Assembly: GCA_036554285.1 (NCBI GenBank)
Contig: DATBNO010000039.1
Location: 62,001 to 126,000 of the forward strand
Direction: 5' to 3'
Length of the DNA stretch: 64,000 bases
Origin: JADGGM01 sp025449955
Lineage (GTDB): Bacteria; Gemmatimonadota; Gemmatimonadetes; Gemmatimonadales; Gemmatimonadaceae
In this document: one piece after another, positions 9,269-18,309 of the stretch
Position numbering within the stretch: position 1 is the first letter of the stretch
How the letters are laid out: each line of letters starts with the position of its first letter
Position numbers and translations under genes: made by a program
Notes under the pieces: model-generated
Databases searched by the model: none
The model's input: only the letters and a program-made list of their open reading frames with translations
What the model was told of the DNA's origin: nothing

Positions 9269-10245
9269 GCGCGACGCCGCGGGTCGACTAACGGAAGCGC
9301 GAGGTCGCCCGCCAGATTGGCGAGGATCACCAGCGCGGCATAGAGCGTCGCCGCGCCCATGACCACCGGGTAATCGCGGGCGAAAATCGAGTCGACCATC
9401 AACCGGCCCATCCCGGGCCACGCGAACACGACCTCGACGAACACGGATCCGGCGAGCACACCGGGCAGGGCGAGCGCGAACAACACGATGAGCGGCGGCA
9501 ACGCGTTGGTCATCACGTGGCGCGAGTACACGGCCACCGGGCGCAAGCCCTTGGCGCGCGCGGTCCGCACGAAGTCGGCGCGCAGCAAATCGGCAGCGAT
9601 GGTGCGCGTGTACCGCGCGATGCCGGCCGCGCCGATCGCGGTCAGCGTAGCGACCGGAAGAATGGCGTGGCGAAGTATGTCGGCGGTCGCGGCGAATCCG
9701 GTGGATGTCGATGCCGGATCGCGTATGCCGAACGCGGGAAGCCGCAAGGAGGGCGGAAAGCCCCAGCGCGCGGCGCCGTACGTGAAGCACGCGACGAGCG
9801 CGAGCGCGAGCCAGTAGCTGGGCGCCGCGTAGACCGACGTCGTTAGAATGGTCAACATGGTGTCGGCGGACGTACCACGGCGCGCGGCTTGTGCGGCGCC
9901 AACGGTGATCCCGAGAAGAAACGTCAGCGCCAACGACGATAGTCCGAGGCCCAGCGACACGGGCAGCGCGCGCTCGAGGAGCTGGGACACCGGCCGGTGT
10001 TGGGCGAAGCTCTCGCCGAGATCGCCCTTGAGAAGGCCCCCCGCCCAGCGCGCATATTGTACCCACAGCGGACGGTCGAGGCCGAGGCGCGCCCGCGCGC
10101 GCGCGGCGTCGGCCGCGGTCGCGGTAGGCGGCACGAGCAGCGCAGCCGGATCCCCCGGCGCGGCGCGGAGGAGCACGAACGTGAGCGTGACGACGAGCCA
10201 CAGCAGCACGACCGCATCGAGCAGCCGGCGGACGAGGAGACGCAT
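9265..10245 (-). CDS. ABC transporter permease, DppB/OppB type
   Basis: Partner permease of the DppC-type protein, 326 residues. The N-terminus MRLLVRRLLDAVVLLWLVVT and the following FVLLRAAPGDPAA match the DppB/OppB signature. The cytoplasmic EAA loop reads ARAKGLRPVAVYSRHVMTNA, and FVEVVFAWPGMGRLMVDSIF near the C-terminus is family-typical. Its stop overlaps the start of the DppC gene by four bases, so the two are translationally coupled. The start ATG at 10245 is only six bases from the ATG of the divergent binding-protein gene, leaving almost no room for separate promoters; each promoter must lie within the other gene. Confidence 0.93.
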   Translation of the reverse strand: MRLLVRRLLDAVVLLWLVVTLTFVLLRAAPGDPAALLVPPTATAADAARARARLGLDRPLWVQYARWAGGLLKGDLGESFAQHRPVSQLLERALPVSLGLGLSSLALTFLLGITVGAAQAARRGTSADTMLTILTTSVYAAPSYWLALALVACFTYGAARWGFPPSLRLPAFGIRDPASTSTGFAATADILRHAILPVATLTAIGAAGIARYTRTIAADLLRADFVRTARAKGLRPVAVYSRHVMTNALPPLIVLFALALPGVLAGSVFVEVVFAWPGMGRLMVDSIFARDYPVVMGAATLYAALVILANLAGDLALPLVDPRRRA

Positions 10246-10251
10246 CGAGTG

Positions 10252-11862
10252 ATGATGCGTCCTCGCGCGCGCGCGTCAACCGTGCGGAGTTTTCTTCTTG
10301 CGCTCGCGCTCGGCGGCACGGCGGGGTGCGCCGCCGCCGCGACGCCGGCCGGCGCGGTGGTCTACGCCTCGGGTGCGGACCTCGAGTCAGGCAATCCGCT
10401 GGTCACCATTCACCCACTCGCGCGCCAGGTGCAGCGCTACATGTTGTTCGTCACGCTGGCCAAGTACGACAGCGCGCTCGAGCCCGTGCCGTACTTCGCG
10501 CGCCGATGGACGTGGTCGGCCGATCGGCGCGCGCTCACGTTTGCGCTGGCGTCCGGACTCCGGTGGCAGGATGGACAGGTCACGACGTCTCGCGACGTGG
10601 CGTTTACCATCGATGCCGCGCGGGATCCGAGAACCGGCTACCTGCGGTACGCCGATCTGGCGGACCTCTCGGGCATCGAGGCGCCTAACGACACGACGGT
10701 CACGCTGCGATTCCGCCGTGCGCAACCCGATTTCCCGTTGGTGTTGTGTGAATTGCCGATCGTGCCCGCGCACCTGTTGGCATCGGTCCCGCGTGCCGAC
10801 ATGCGACGCGCGGCGTTCGACACGATGCCGGTGGGCAACGGGCCATTCCGCTTTGTCGAGCGGCGGCCGGGCGAGCGGTGGGTGTTCGCCCGCAATGACG
10901 CCTTCCCCGCGGCGCTCGGCGGCCCGCCTAACGTACGGCGCATGGTGATCGCGATCGTGAACGAGCCGTCCACGAAATTTGCGGGGCTGGTGAGCGGCGA
11001 GCTGGATGTGGCCGGGATCTCGCCGGCCATGGCCGGATTGGCGCGCCGCGATCCCTCGTTGCGCGTCATCGAATATCCGATTCTGATGTCGTACGGCATC
11101 GTATTCAATGCGCTGCGCGCGCCGTTCAACGACGCGCGCGTGCGGCGCGCGATCGGGTTGGCGATCGACCGGCGGCGCATCGTGACAGCGGCATTGTACG
11201 GGTTCGCCACGCCGGCGGCGGGTCCGGTGCCGGCCGAACATCCGGATGCGGCGCCGGACACGGCGGTGCTCGACACGGCGCGCGCCGATTCGCTGCTCGA
11301 CGACGCCGGCTGGCGGCGCACCGCGTCGGGCGCGCGCGCACGCGACGGCGTTCCGTTCGACTTCACGCTCCTTACCGTGGGCAGCGGCGACAACGCCGTC
11401 GAGCAACTGCTGCAGTCGGACATGGCTGCCATCGGCATCCACATGCAGATCAGGCAACGCGATCTCGCGTCGTTCCTGGTGGAGGCGCGCGCGCGTCCGC
11501 CGCGATTCGATGCGCTCTTCACGGGCATTCCCGGCGACCTGTCGCTCGCTTATTTGTCGGCCATGTACGACTCGCACCAAGCCGGTGGCGCGCTCGACTA
11601 CGGCGACTACCATTCTCCGGTGCTCGATTCACTCCTTGCCGCGGCGCGTGAGGCGCCCGATGCTCGACAGGCGCGCACCGCGTGGTTGGCGGTGCAGGCA
11701 AGTCTCGCGCGCAACGCGCCGGCGGTGTGGATTTACGACGCGCGCGGCGTGCAAGGCATCTCGCGGCGGCTCAACGGTGTGCGCATGGACCTGCGCGGGG
11801 AGCTGGTCACCGTGCGCGACTGGACCATCGGTTCGCCCAACGGACGCGTCGCGCAGCCATGA
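10252..11862 (+). CDS. ABC transporter substrate-binding lipoprotein (SBP family 5)
   Basis: Extracytoplasmic receptor for the divergent DppBC-type permeases, 536 residues, the usual size for family 5 binding proteins. A lipoprotein signal is visible: basic RPRAR start, hydrophobic SFLLALALGG, lipobox TAGC. Family 5 features include LRWQDGQVTTSRDVAFT, FNALRAPFNDARVRRAIGLAIDR and a C-terminal lobe with repeated short helices. Starts ATG 10252 and ATG 10255 are adjacent. Its stop TGA overlaps the ATG of the lyase gene. Family 5 proteins bind peptides, nickel or oligosaccharides; the glycosidase and lyase neighbours suggest a carbohydrate ligand, but the binding pocket cannot be read from sequence. 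Confidence 0.92.
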   Translation: MMRPRARASTVRSFLLALALGGTAGCAAAATPAGAVVYASGADLESGNPLVTIHPLARQVQRYMLFVTLAKYDSALEPVPYFARRWTWSADRRALTFALASGLRWQDGQVTTSRDVAFTIDAARDPRTGYLRYADLADLSGIEAPNDTTVTLRFRRAQPDFPLVLCELPIVPAHLLASVPRADMRRAAFDTMPVGNGPFRFVERRPGERWVFARNDAFPAALGGPPNVRRMVIAIVNEPSTKFAGLVSGELDVAGISPAMAGLARRDPSLRVIEYPILMSYGIVFNALRAPFNDARVRRAIGLAIDRRRIVTAALYGFATPAAGPVPAEHPDAAPDTAVLDTARADSLLDDAGWRRTASGARARDGVPFDFTLLTVGSGDNAVEQLLQSDMAAIGIHMQIRQRDLASFLVEARARPPRFDALFTGIPGDLSLAYLSAMYDSHQAGGALDYGDYHSPVLDSLLAAAREAPDARQARTAWLAVQASLARNAPAVWIYDARGVQGISRRLNGVRMDLRGELVTVRDWTIGSPNGRVAQP

Positions 11863-14591
11863 GTCTCCTCATCAGCGATGAGGCGATCGTCGCACGGCGG
11901 GAGGCGCTGCGACGGCGCGATGCGTCGCTAGGACCGCTCGCGGCGTCGCTGCTCCAGGACCTGGAGGCCGCCACCCGGCGTACGATCGCGATTCCCAACG
12001 ACAAGGCAATGTTGTCGCGCGACGGCGGCCGGTGTCCGGAGCACGGTGTGCCCCTGGATTTCGATCCGTTCGCACCGCGCGAGCATAGGTGTCCGGTGGA
12101 CGGCGCGATTTTTCGGGGCGAGCGGCATGACCGGTGGTGGCTCACGTGGTACCATCTCTGGCTCGCCGAACGCGTCGTGCACGCAGCCGCGCTCGCTGCG
12201 TTAGGCATAGGCGCCGGCCTCGCGGCGTTTGCCGCGATGATGCTCGAGGCATACAGCGAGAGGTACCTGCAGTATCCGAATCGCGACAACGTGCTCGGCC
12301 CGTCCCGGCCGTTCTTCTCCACGTATCTCGAGTCGATCTGGCTGCTCCAGATAGCGATCGCCATCGATTTGCTCGAAGCCGCGGGGATACCAGCCGACCT
12401 CGGGTCACGCGTGCGCGAGCGGATCATCGAGCCGAGTACGGCGCTCATCGCGTCGTACGACGAAGGCGGATCCAACCGGCAGGTGTGGAACAACGCGGCG
12501 TTGATCGCGGGAGGCACGCTCCTCGGCAAGTCACGGTTGGTGCAGCGCGCGATCACGAGCCCCTCGGGTGTGTTGGCGCAGCTCTCGAACGGTCTGCTCG
12601 CGGACGGGACGTGGTACGAGGGGGAGAACTATCACCTGTTCGCGCACCGGGGCTTGTGGTACGGCGTGACGATGATGGAGCGGCTCGGCGTGCCGGTGCC
12701 TGCTGCGTTAGGCGAACGCTTCGCCGACGGGTTCGCGACGCCGCTCTTGTCGGCGCTGCCCGATTTCACCTTTCCGTCGCGGCGCGATTCCCAGTACGCC
12801 GTGTCGCTCCGCCAGTGGCGGTTCGCCGAGTCGTGCGAGCTGGGATTGGCGCGGCGCGATGACCAGCGGCTGGTCGGCGCGCTGTGGACGTTGTACGAGA
12901 GCGGCGGTGCGCCGCGGCGCGACCCCGGGCGATGGCGCTCGAGCGCCGAGTCCGAGCGAAACGAGCCTGCCACGTCGTTAGGCAGGGCGGATCTCGGCTG
13001 GCGCTCCCTCTTGCTGGCGCGCGAGGAGCTGCCGGCGCTGGCGCCGTCGCCGCCGCGCTCGGCGTTATTGGCGGGGCAGGGATTGGCCGTGTTCCGCCGC
13101 GACGCCGGCTTCACGTATCTCGCGCTGGACTATGGACACTCCGGGGGCGGGCACGGACACCCGGACCGGCTCAACGTGATGCTCGCGCGCGGCGATGACC
13201 GGTGGCTCGATGACATGGGCACCGGCTCATACGTCGACCCATCGTTGCATTGGTATCGCAGCACGCTCGCGCACAATGCGCCGCTCATCGACGGCCGCTC
13301 GCAGCAACCGGCCGACGGCACGCTGCGCGCGTACGATGAACGAGGCGGCGCCGGCTGGGTGGACGCGGAGTTCGTGCCGCCTGACTCCGGCGTGCATATC
13401 CGCCGGTCGCTGGTCGCGATGCCGGACTACGCGGTGGACCGCCTGGCGTGGGAGAGCGACGAATCCGTGCAGCTGGACTTGGCGCTGCACCTCGATGCGG
13501 CAGTGCGCGACATCGCGTTTCGCGCCGGCGTGTTGTCGGGAGGGGACGCGCCGGCCGACGGTTTCTCGTTCGTTCGTGATGCCGAGGTGGGCGTTCTGTT
13601 AGGCGGGCGTGTCGCGGTGTTGGAGCGCGGCGGAATCCGCGCCGGATTGCTCGTGACGAGCGAGACCGCGGAGCTGTGGCGCGCGTCGGCGCCGGGCGCG
13701 CCGGGACGCGGCACGCAGCGGATGTACGTGGTCCGCGCCCGCGGGACGAGCGGTACGATGACCGCCGTGTGGAATTGGTCGGGCCGCGTCGTGAAGGCCG
13801 CGGTAGATGGCGAAACCCTGGCACTCACCCTCGACGACGGCTCGACGCACACGCACCGTCTCGAGAACGACGAGTGGCACGTGGCGTTCGAGGCGGGCGG
13901 CGCCCGGAGCAGCGTTGCGTTAGGCGGGCCGGCCGTCGCGACGCCCCGGGGCGATGCGCGTGGTCCGGCCGTCGAGCCGCCGCCCACGGCACGTGTGCCC
14001 GTCGCACCAGCCGCTCCGCTCGCGTTCGAATTGGGCCAGGACGCCTACCGCGAGTCGGAGGACACGTGGGCAGAGGCCGGGTCACCGCGCGCGACCATCC
14101 GCGTGCGCGCCGAACAGCACGCTCTCGTGATGGCGATTGATGTAAGCAAGACACCGGTGATGTTTCGCGCGGCCGACGCCGAGGATCCGCGCCTGGACAA
14201 CGAATACCCCGACATCCATAGCGATGGCGTGCAGCTGCACATCTGGACCGACATCACGCAGGCTCCGATGGCCTGGCTGGTGGTGCCGGAGGAACCAGCA
14301 TCCGCGGTGCGTGTGCACGTTCCCGATGGTGCGCGCCGCGACGTCCCACTCGCCGCCTCGTGGCATCGCACCACGGCCGGGTATGCGATGGATCTGCGCG
14401 TGCCGCTCGCGTCGCTGGCGACGGCGCGCGATGGCGTGATCGCGATGCAAGTCGCGGTGAACGACATGGCGACGGGACGCGAACGACGCCGCGGACAACT
14501 GGTGTTGAGCGGCGGCGCAGGAGAGCATGTGTACCTGCGCGGGGACCGGGAAGCGCCGGCACGCGCGCTCCGGTTCCACGTGAGCCCGTGA
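11859..14591 (+). CDS. Heparinase II/III-like polysaccharide lyase with C-terminal CBM9-like domain
   Basis: Protein of 910 residues. Residues about 20-110 carry a Cys/His knuckle (CPEHG and CPVDG) seen in some lyases of this group. An alpha-helical toroid follows, with NRQVWNNAALIAGG and WYEGENYHLFAHRGL. The heparinase II/III domain holds YGHSGGGHGHPDRLNVML and RSTLAHNAPLIDGRSQ, where the His/Tyr residues are likely catalytic. The last 180 residues contain DNEYPDIHSDGVQLHIW, resembling a family 9 carbohydrate-binding domain. The enzyme should cleave uronate-containing polysaccharide or oligosaccharide by beta-elimination. No signal peptide is apparent, so oligomers may be processed after import. 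The ATG overlaps the stop of the binding-protein gene. Substrate (alginate, heparinoid or other) is undetermined. Confidence 0.88.
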   Translation: MSLLISDEAIVARREALRRRDASLGPLAASLLQDLEAATRRTIAIPNDKAMLSRDGGRCPEHGVPLDFDPFAPREHRCPVDGAIFRGERHDRWWLTWYHLWLAERVVHAAALAALGIGAGLAAFAAMMLEAYSERYLQYPNRDNVLGPSRPFFSTYLESIWLLQIAIAIDLLEAAGIPADLGSRVRERIIEPSTALIASYDEGGSNRQVWNNAALIAGGTLLGKSRLVQRAITSPSGVLAQLSNGLLADGTWYEGENYHLFAHRGLWYGVTMMERLGVPVPAALGERFADGFATPLLSALPDFTFPSRRDSQYAVSLRQWRFAESCELGLARRDDQRLVGALWTLYESGGAPRRDPGRWRSSAESERNEPATSLGRADLGWRSLLLAREELPALAPSPPRSALLAGQGLAVFRRDAGFTYLALDYGHSGGGHGHPDRLNVMLARGDDRWLDDMGTGSYVDPSLHWYRSTLAHNAPLIDGRSQQPADGTLRAYDERGGAGWVDAEFVPPDSGVHIRRSLVAMPDYAVDRLAWESDESVQLDLALHLDAAVRDIAFRAGVLSGGDAPADGFSFVRDAEVGVLLGGRVAVLERGGIRAGLLVTSETAELWRASAPGAPGRGTQRMYVVRARGTSGTMTAVWNWSGRVVKAAVDGETLALTLDDGSTHTHRLENDEWHVAFEAGGARSSVALGGPAVATPRGDARGPAVEPPPTARVPVAPAAPLAFELGQDAYRESEDTWAEAGSPRATIRVRAEQHALVMAIDVSKTPVMFRAADAEDPRLDNEYPDIHSDGVQLHIWTDITQAPMAWLVVPEEPASAVRVHVPDGARRDVPLAASWHRTTAGYAMDLRVPLASLATARDGVIAMQVAVNDMATGRERRRGQLVLSGGAGEHVYLRGDREAPARALRFHVSP

Positions 14592-15337
14592 CCGATTCGC
14601 TGCTGGATCGCGTTAGGCTCGTCCTCGATGAGCCGCAGGACCCGGTCAACATCGCGGCGACCGTCCGCGCCATGAAGAACATGGGCGTGGGCGTACTGCG
14701 CCTGGTGCGGCCGACGGACTACGACCGCTCGCGCATCGAGCGCGTCGCCCACGACACGCGCGACGTCGCCGAGCGGATCGTCCACTTCGAGACGCTCGAC
14801 GATGCGTTAGGCGACTGCGTGTTCGTGGCCGGCTTCACCGCGCGCCGGCGCAGCGCCAAATGGCGTATGGCGACGCCCCGCGAGGCGGCGGCGGAAGCGC
14901 TGACGCGCGCCCCACAGGGACCGGTGGCATTCGTGTTCGGACGCGAGGACAAAGGCTTGTCCAACGACGCGCTCGACCGGGCGCACGTCGTGGTCACGAT
15001 CCCGACTACGGAACACGCGTCGCTCAACCTGGCGCAAGCGGTGTTGGTGGCGCTCTACGAGCTGCACATCGCCGACGCGAGCGCCTCGCGCCCGTTGGCG
15101 CCGCCGCGCAAGGACGCGCCGGCCGCGGCGTCGGCGCAGTACGAGCGACTCTTCGCCGATGTCGAACGCGCGCTCGCAGGCCTCGATTTCTTTCGCACCC
15201 GCAACGCCGAGCTCATCATGCGCACCATTCGGTCGGTGGCGTATCGGTCGGCGCCGGATGCGCGCGAGATCGAGCTGCTGCGCGCGATGGCGCTCGAGAC
15301 GCTGCGCGCGTTGGAGCGATTGCGCGCGAACCCTTGA
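14588..15337 (+). CDS. trmJ: SpoU/TrmJ family RNA 2'-O-methyltransferase
   Basis: SPOUT-fold, SAM-dependent methyltransferase of 249 residues. The order of motifs fits TrmJ, which methylates ribose at position 32 of tRNAs: VLDEPQDPVNIAATVRAMKN at the N-terminus, central FVAGFTARRR, GPVAFVFGREDKGLSND, then VTIPTTEHASLNLAQAVLVA. The C-terminal extension (DFFRTRNAELIMRTIRSV) is typical of TrmJ rather than TrmL. The GTG start overlaps the TGA of the lyase gene, so it is cotranscribed with an island it has no obvious link to. The tRNA-32 specificity is inferred from family resemblance. Confidence 0.88.
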   Translation: MTDSLLDRVRLVLDEPQDPVNIAATVRAMKNMGVGVLRLVRPTDYDRSRIERVAHDTRDVAERIVHFETLDDALGDCVFVAGFTARRRSAKWRMATPREAAAEALTRAPQGPVAFVFGREDKGLSNDALDRAHVVVTIPTTEHASLNLAQAVLVALYELHIADASASRPLAPPRKDAPAAASAQYERLFADVERALAGLDFFRTRNAELIMRTIRSVAYRSAPDAREIELLRAMALETLRALERLRANP

Positions 15338-15369
15338 CGCCCGAGCGTGGTCCGGGCTTTTTCCATCAC

Positions 15370-16599
15370 ATGGCGCTGCCGTCTCCGTCATCACCCGCCG
15401 TGGACACCGATTGGCGCACGCGCGCCGGCGCGGTGATTCCGGGCGGAGCGTCGACGGGAAGCAAACGGCCTGACGCGCTCGTTGGGCCGGATTGGGATGG
15501 ATCCCCCACACATTTCGTTCGCGCCACGGGCTGTCGCGTGGTCACCACTGGCGGCGCCGAGCTGGTCGATTGCACGATGGCGTTGGGCTCGGTCGCACTC
15601 GGCTACGCGCACGAGGGCGTCACGCGCGCGGTCACCGAAGCCATCGCGCACGGCAACGTGGCCGGGCTCTCGCACGTGCTCGAGGTGGAAGTCGCGGAGC
15701 GCTTGTGCCAGGTGATTCCATGCGCCGAGCAAGTGCGGTTTCTCAAGAGCGGCGCCGAAGGCGTGGCCGCCGCGGTACGCATCGCTCGGGCGTCGACCGG
15801 GCGATCGCTGGTAATCGGCGCCGGCTACTTCGGGTGGCTCGACTGGTGGAGCCACGCCGCAGGCGTGCCGGCTGGTGCGCACGAGGATTTCCGCGCGGTC
15901 CCGTTCGACGACGTCGAGGCGCTGGCCCAAGCGGCGCGCGCGGCCGGCGACCGGTTGGCGGCGATCCTCATCGAGCCGGTCATCGAGCGCCTGCCGTCGC
16001 CGGAGTGGCTGGCCGAAGCGCGCCGCCAGTGCGATGCGTTAGGCGCGGTGCTGATCCTCGACGAGATGAAAACGGGATTCCGATTGCGCACGGGCGGATT
16101 CCAGGAATACGCCGGCGTGGACACGGATCTGGCGGTGTTCGGCAAGGCGCTCGCGAACGGCTTTCCGCTGTCGGCGGTAGTTGGACGCGAGCGTGTGATG
16201 CGCGCGGCGCGCAGCACGTGGATCTCGTCGACGCTTGCCGGCGAGTCGGCGGCCCTTGCCGCGGCGCGCGCCGTGCTCGACGCGCACGCGGCGAGCGATG
16301 TGTGCGCCACGCTCTGGGAACGCGGCGACGCGATGCGCCGCGCGGTCGAGCGGGCGATCGAGGCGTCGGGAGTCGCGGGCGTCCACGTGCGCGGGATCGC
16401 GCCGATGTGGCTGCTGGACCTCGGCGACGACCGGCGGCTGTCGCGCTTCGTGGAGCTGGCGTTAGGCGAACGGGTGCTGTTCAAGCGGGGCGCCTACAAC
16501 TTCGCGTCGCTGGCGCACGATGCGACGGCCATCGCGCGGATGGAAGCCGCGGCGCGGCACGCGTTGACAGCGTTAGGCAGAGAGGCGTCGCGTGCCTGA
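15370..16599 (+). CDS. Class III aminotransferase, glutamate-1-semialdehyde aminomutase-like
   Basis: PLP-dependent fold-I aminotransferase of 409 residues. Visible motifs: VIPGGASTGSKRPDAL at the start, FLKSGAEGVAAAVRIAR (phosphate-binding region), ILIEPVIERLPSPEWL, ILDEMKTGFRL with the PLP-contacting Asp, and FGKALANGFPLSAVVG with the Schiff-base Lys. It resembles HemL but is embedded in a carbohydrate/amidohydrolase cluster, so a catabolic transaminase is more likely than heme synthesis. I chose ATG 15370; the frame is open further upstream through trmJ but that sequence is not aminotransferase-like. Its stop overlaps the GTG of the following amidohydrolase by eight bases, indicating an operon. 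Confidence 0.88.
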   Translation: MALPSPSSPAVDTDWRTRAGAVIPGGASTGSKRPDALVGPDWDGSPTHFVRATGCRVVTTGGAELVDCTMALGSVALGYAHEGVTRAVTEAIAHGNVAGLSHVLEVEVAERLCQVIPCAEQVRFLKSGAEGVAAAVRIARASTGRSLVIGAGYFGWLDWWSHAAGVPAGAHEDFRAVPFDDVEALAQAARAAGDRLAAILIEPVIERLPSPEWLAEARRQCDALGAVLILDEMKTGFRLRTGGFQEYAGVDTDLAVFGKALANGFPLSAVVGRERVMRAARSTWISSTLAGESAALAAARAVLDAHAASDVCATLWERGDAMRRAVERAIEASGVAGVHVRGIAPMWLLDLGDDRRLSRFVELALGERVLFKRGAYNFASLAHDATAIARMEAAARHALTALGREASRA

Positions 16600-17479
16600 G
16601 CCGGCGCCGCTGGCCGGCACGGAGCCGCTCGTCGACGTCCACGCGCACTTCTTGCACGCGCGCGGCGGGCGGCGCGATTGGGAGACGCCGAACCGCGCGC
16701 GCATGCGCGCGGGTGCGCGCATCGGCATCACCGTCCACATCGCCTCGATCCTCGGCACCTGGGGGCATACGTCGCCCACGTATTTCCCGTCGCCCGCCGA
16801 CGTCACGTTAGGCAACGACGAGATGCTGGCGATCCAGGATCGCGATCCGGAGCGGGTGCGCACGTACGCCACGGTGAACCCCAACGACAGCGCGCACGCG
16901 CTCGAGGAAATCGCCCGATGCGCCGAGCGCGGCGCGGTGGGCGTCAAGCTCGCGGCCAGCCGGCGCGCGGACGATCCGCTGCTCGACCCCATAGCGGCCG
17001 CCGCCGAGCGCCGCCACTTTCCGATCCTCCATCACATCTGGCAGCACCGCACACGCGACTGGCCGGGTCAGGAAATTTCGGACGGCGCGGATTTGGGCCG
17101 CCTGGCGCTGCGCCATCCGCGCGTGTCGTTCATCCTCGCGCACATCGGCGGCGGCGGCGACTATCGACACACCTTCGCGGCGGTCGCGGACATTCCGAAC
17201 GTGTATCTCGATCTGTCGGGCAGCGGCGTCGATCGCGGCATGCTCGACGACGCGGTACGCGCGGTGGGCGCGCGGCGACTGCTGTGGGGCAGCGACATTA
17301 CGATGGAGACCGGTCTCGCCAAATTGCGCGCGCTGGAATTCGCGGAGCCGCGTCTCAATGCGGATGCGATGCGTGATGTTCGCTGGCGCAACGCGGCGCG
17401 CATCTTCCCGCCCGGCACATTGCCCGGCATCCCCGCACTCGAACGCGACGGCAAGGCCGCGGCGGTATCGGCGCGATGA
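16592..17479 (+). CDS. Amidohydrolase family protein (amidohydrolase_2)
   Basis: TIM-barrel metal-dependent hydrolase of 295 residues. Metal and catalytic positions are recognisable: VDVHAHF (His-x-His after strand 1), GVKLAAS, LHHIWQH (strand 5 His), FILAHIGGGGDY (strand 6 His) and LLWGSDITMETG (strand 8 Asp). This is the architecture of the ACMSD/gamma-resorcylate decarboxylase group, which includes hydrolases, lactonases and decarboxylases. The GTG start at 16592 lies inside the 3' end of the aminotransferase gene, and its stop overlaps the next ATG. Its reaction is unknown; in this operon a role in degrading a sugar or uronate intermediate is plausible. Confidence 0.88.
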   Translation: MPEPAPLAGTEPLVDVHAHFLHARGGRRDWETPNRARMRAGARIGITVHIASILGTWGHTSPTYFPSPADVTLGNDEMLAIQDRDPERVRTYATVNPNDSAHALEEIARCAERGAVGVKLAASRRADDPLLDPIAAAAERRHFPILHHIWQHRTRDWPGQEISDGADLGRLALRHPRVSFILAHIGGGGDYRHTFAAVADIPNVYLDLSGSGVDRGMLDDAVRAVGARRLLWGSDITMETGLAKLRALEFAEPRLNADAMRDVRWRNAARIFPPGTLPGIPALERDGKAAAVSAR

Positions 17480-18252
17480 TCGACGCCAACACGTTCATCG
17501 GCGCGTATCCGTTTCGGCACGTTCCGCATCCGGATCCGGATGTGCTCGTACGCGTGCTCGATCGCGAAGGGATCGACTCGGCGTGGGTTGGGCATTTGCC
17601 CTCCGCGTTTCATCGCGATCCCGGGGCGGGGAACGAGGTGCTGTTCGCCGCGTTGTCGGCGCATGCCGGCCGACTCGCGGCGGTGCCCGCGATTCGTCCC
17701 GACTGGCCGCGATGGGAGCGCGCGCTGAGTGAGGTGCTCGATCGCGGCGCGGTCGCGGTGCGCGCCTATCCGCAGCAGTGGGGATTCGGCTCGCACCATC
17801 CCGCGATGTCGGAGCTCGTACTCGCGTGCGGCGAGTCGGGGGTTCCGCTCGTGCTCACGACGCGATTCGAGGATCTTCGGCAGCGACACTGGATGGATTC
17901 GGCGTCCGATTTGCCGGCGGCGACGATTCGTGCGTTAGCACGCGCCGGTCCGCGGGTGCGATTGCTCGTGACGGCGGCGGGACGCGCGCTCATCGAGGAA
18001 GTGCACTGGGGACTCACGCCCGATGAGCGCGCACGCGTGTGGTGGGATATCTCGTGGATTTGGGGTCCGCCCGAGGATGAGCTCGCGCACGTGTTACGCA
18101 CGATCGGTCACGCGCGGTTCGTGTTCGGCAGTGGATGGCCGCTCCGTCTTGCGCAGACACCGCGCGCGAATCTCGAACTACTTCCGGATGAATTGCGCTC
18201 GCCTCTTGCGCCGCTAGGTGACGCGGCGCAGATTCCCGCGCGTTCTGCTTGA
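17476..18252 (+). CDS. Degenerate amidohydrolase-like protein paired with the preceding gene
   Basis: A 258-residue TIM-barrel-like protein with the same layout as its neighbour, but the metal-site signatures are missing. The strand-1 motif reads MIDANTFIG instead of D-x-H-x-H, and the strand-8 position reads FVFGSGWPLR where the neighbour has WGSD. A few His residues remain (FGSHHPAMSEL). It overlaps the preceding gene by four bases (ATGA), so the two are translationally coupled in roughly equal amounts. A non-catalytic partner or regulatory subunit of the active amidohydrolase is a reasonable guess; a metal-independent enzyme is the alternative. It ends just before the operator of the act operon. 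Confidence 0.75.
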   Translation: MIDANTFIGAYPFRHVPHPDPDVLVRVLDREGIDSAWVGHLPSAFHRDPGAGNEVLFAALSAHAGRLAAVPAIRPDWPRWERALSEVLDRGAVAVRAYPQQWGFGSHHPAMSELVLACGESGVPLVLTTRFEDLRQRHWMDSASDLPAATIRALARAGPRVRLLVTAAGRALIEEVHWGLTPDERARVWWDISWIWGPPEDELAHVLRTIGHARFVFGSGWPLRLAQTPRANLELLPDELRSPLAPLGDAAQIPARSA

Positions 18253-18273
18253 TTTGTGAAAATGTTCACAAAT
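18252..18273. promoter_or_regulatory. CRP/FNR-family operator upstream of actA
   Basis: A perfect inverted repeat, ATTTGTGAA-AATG-TTCACAAAT, contains TGTGA-N6-TCACA, the consensus for CRP-type regulators. It is centred about 47 bases before ATG 18310 and stands out as an AT-rich island. It overlaps possible upstream starts (GTG 18256, ATG 18262), which argues for ATG 18310 as the true actA start. Confidence 0.75.
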
Positions 18274-18309
18274 TGGGTGACTATCCGCCCTCCACATCTT
18301 CAGGTCGCG

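Noticed and set aside
15370..16599. Naming the aminotransferase hemL
   Set aside because: The fold fits GSA aminomutase, but the gene sits in a catabolic-looking operon with no other heme-synthesis gene.
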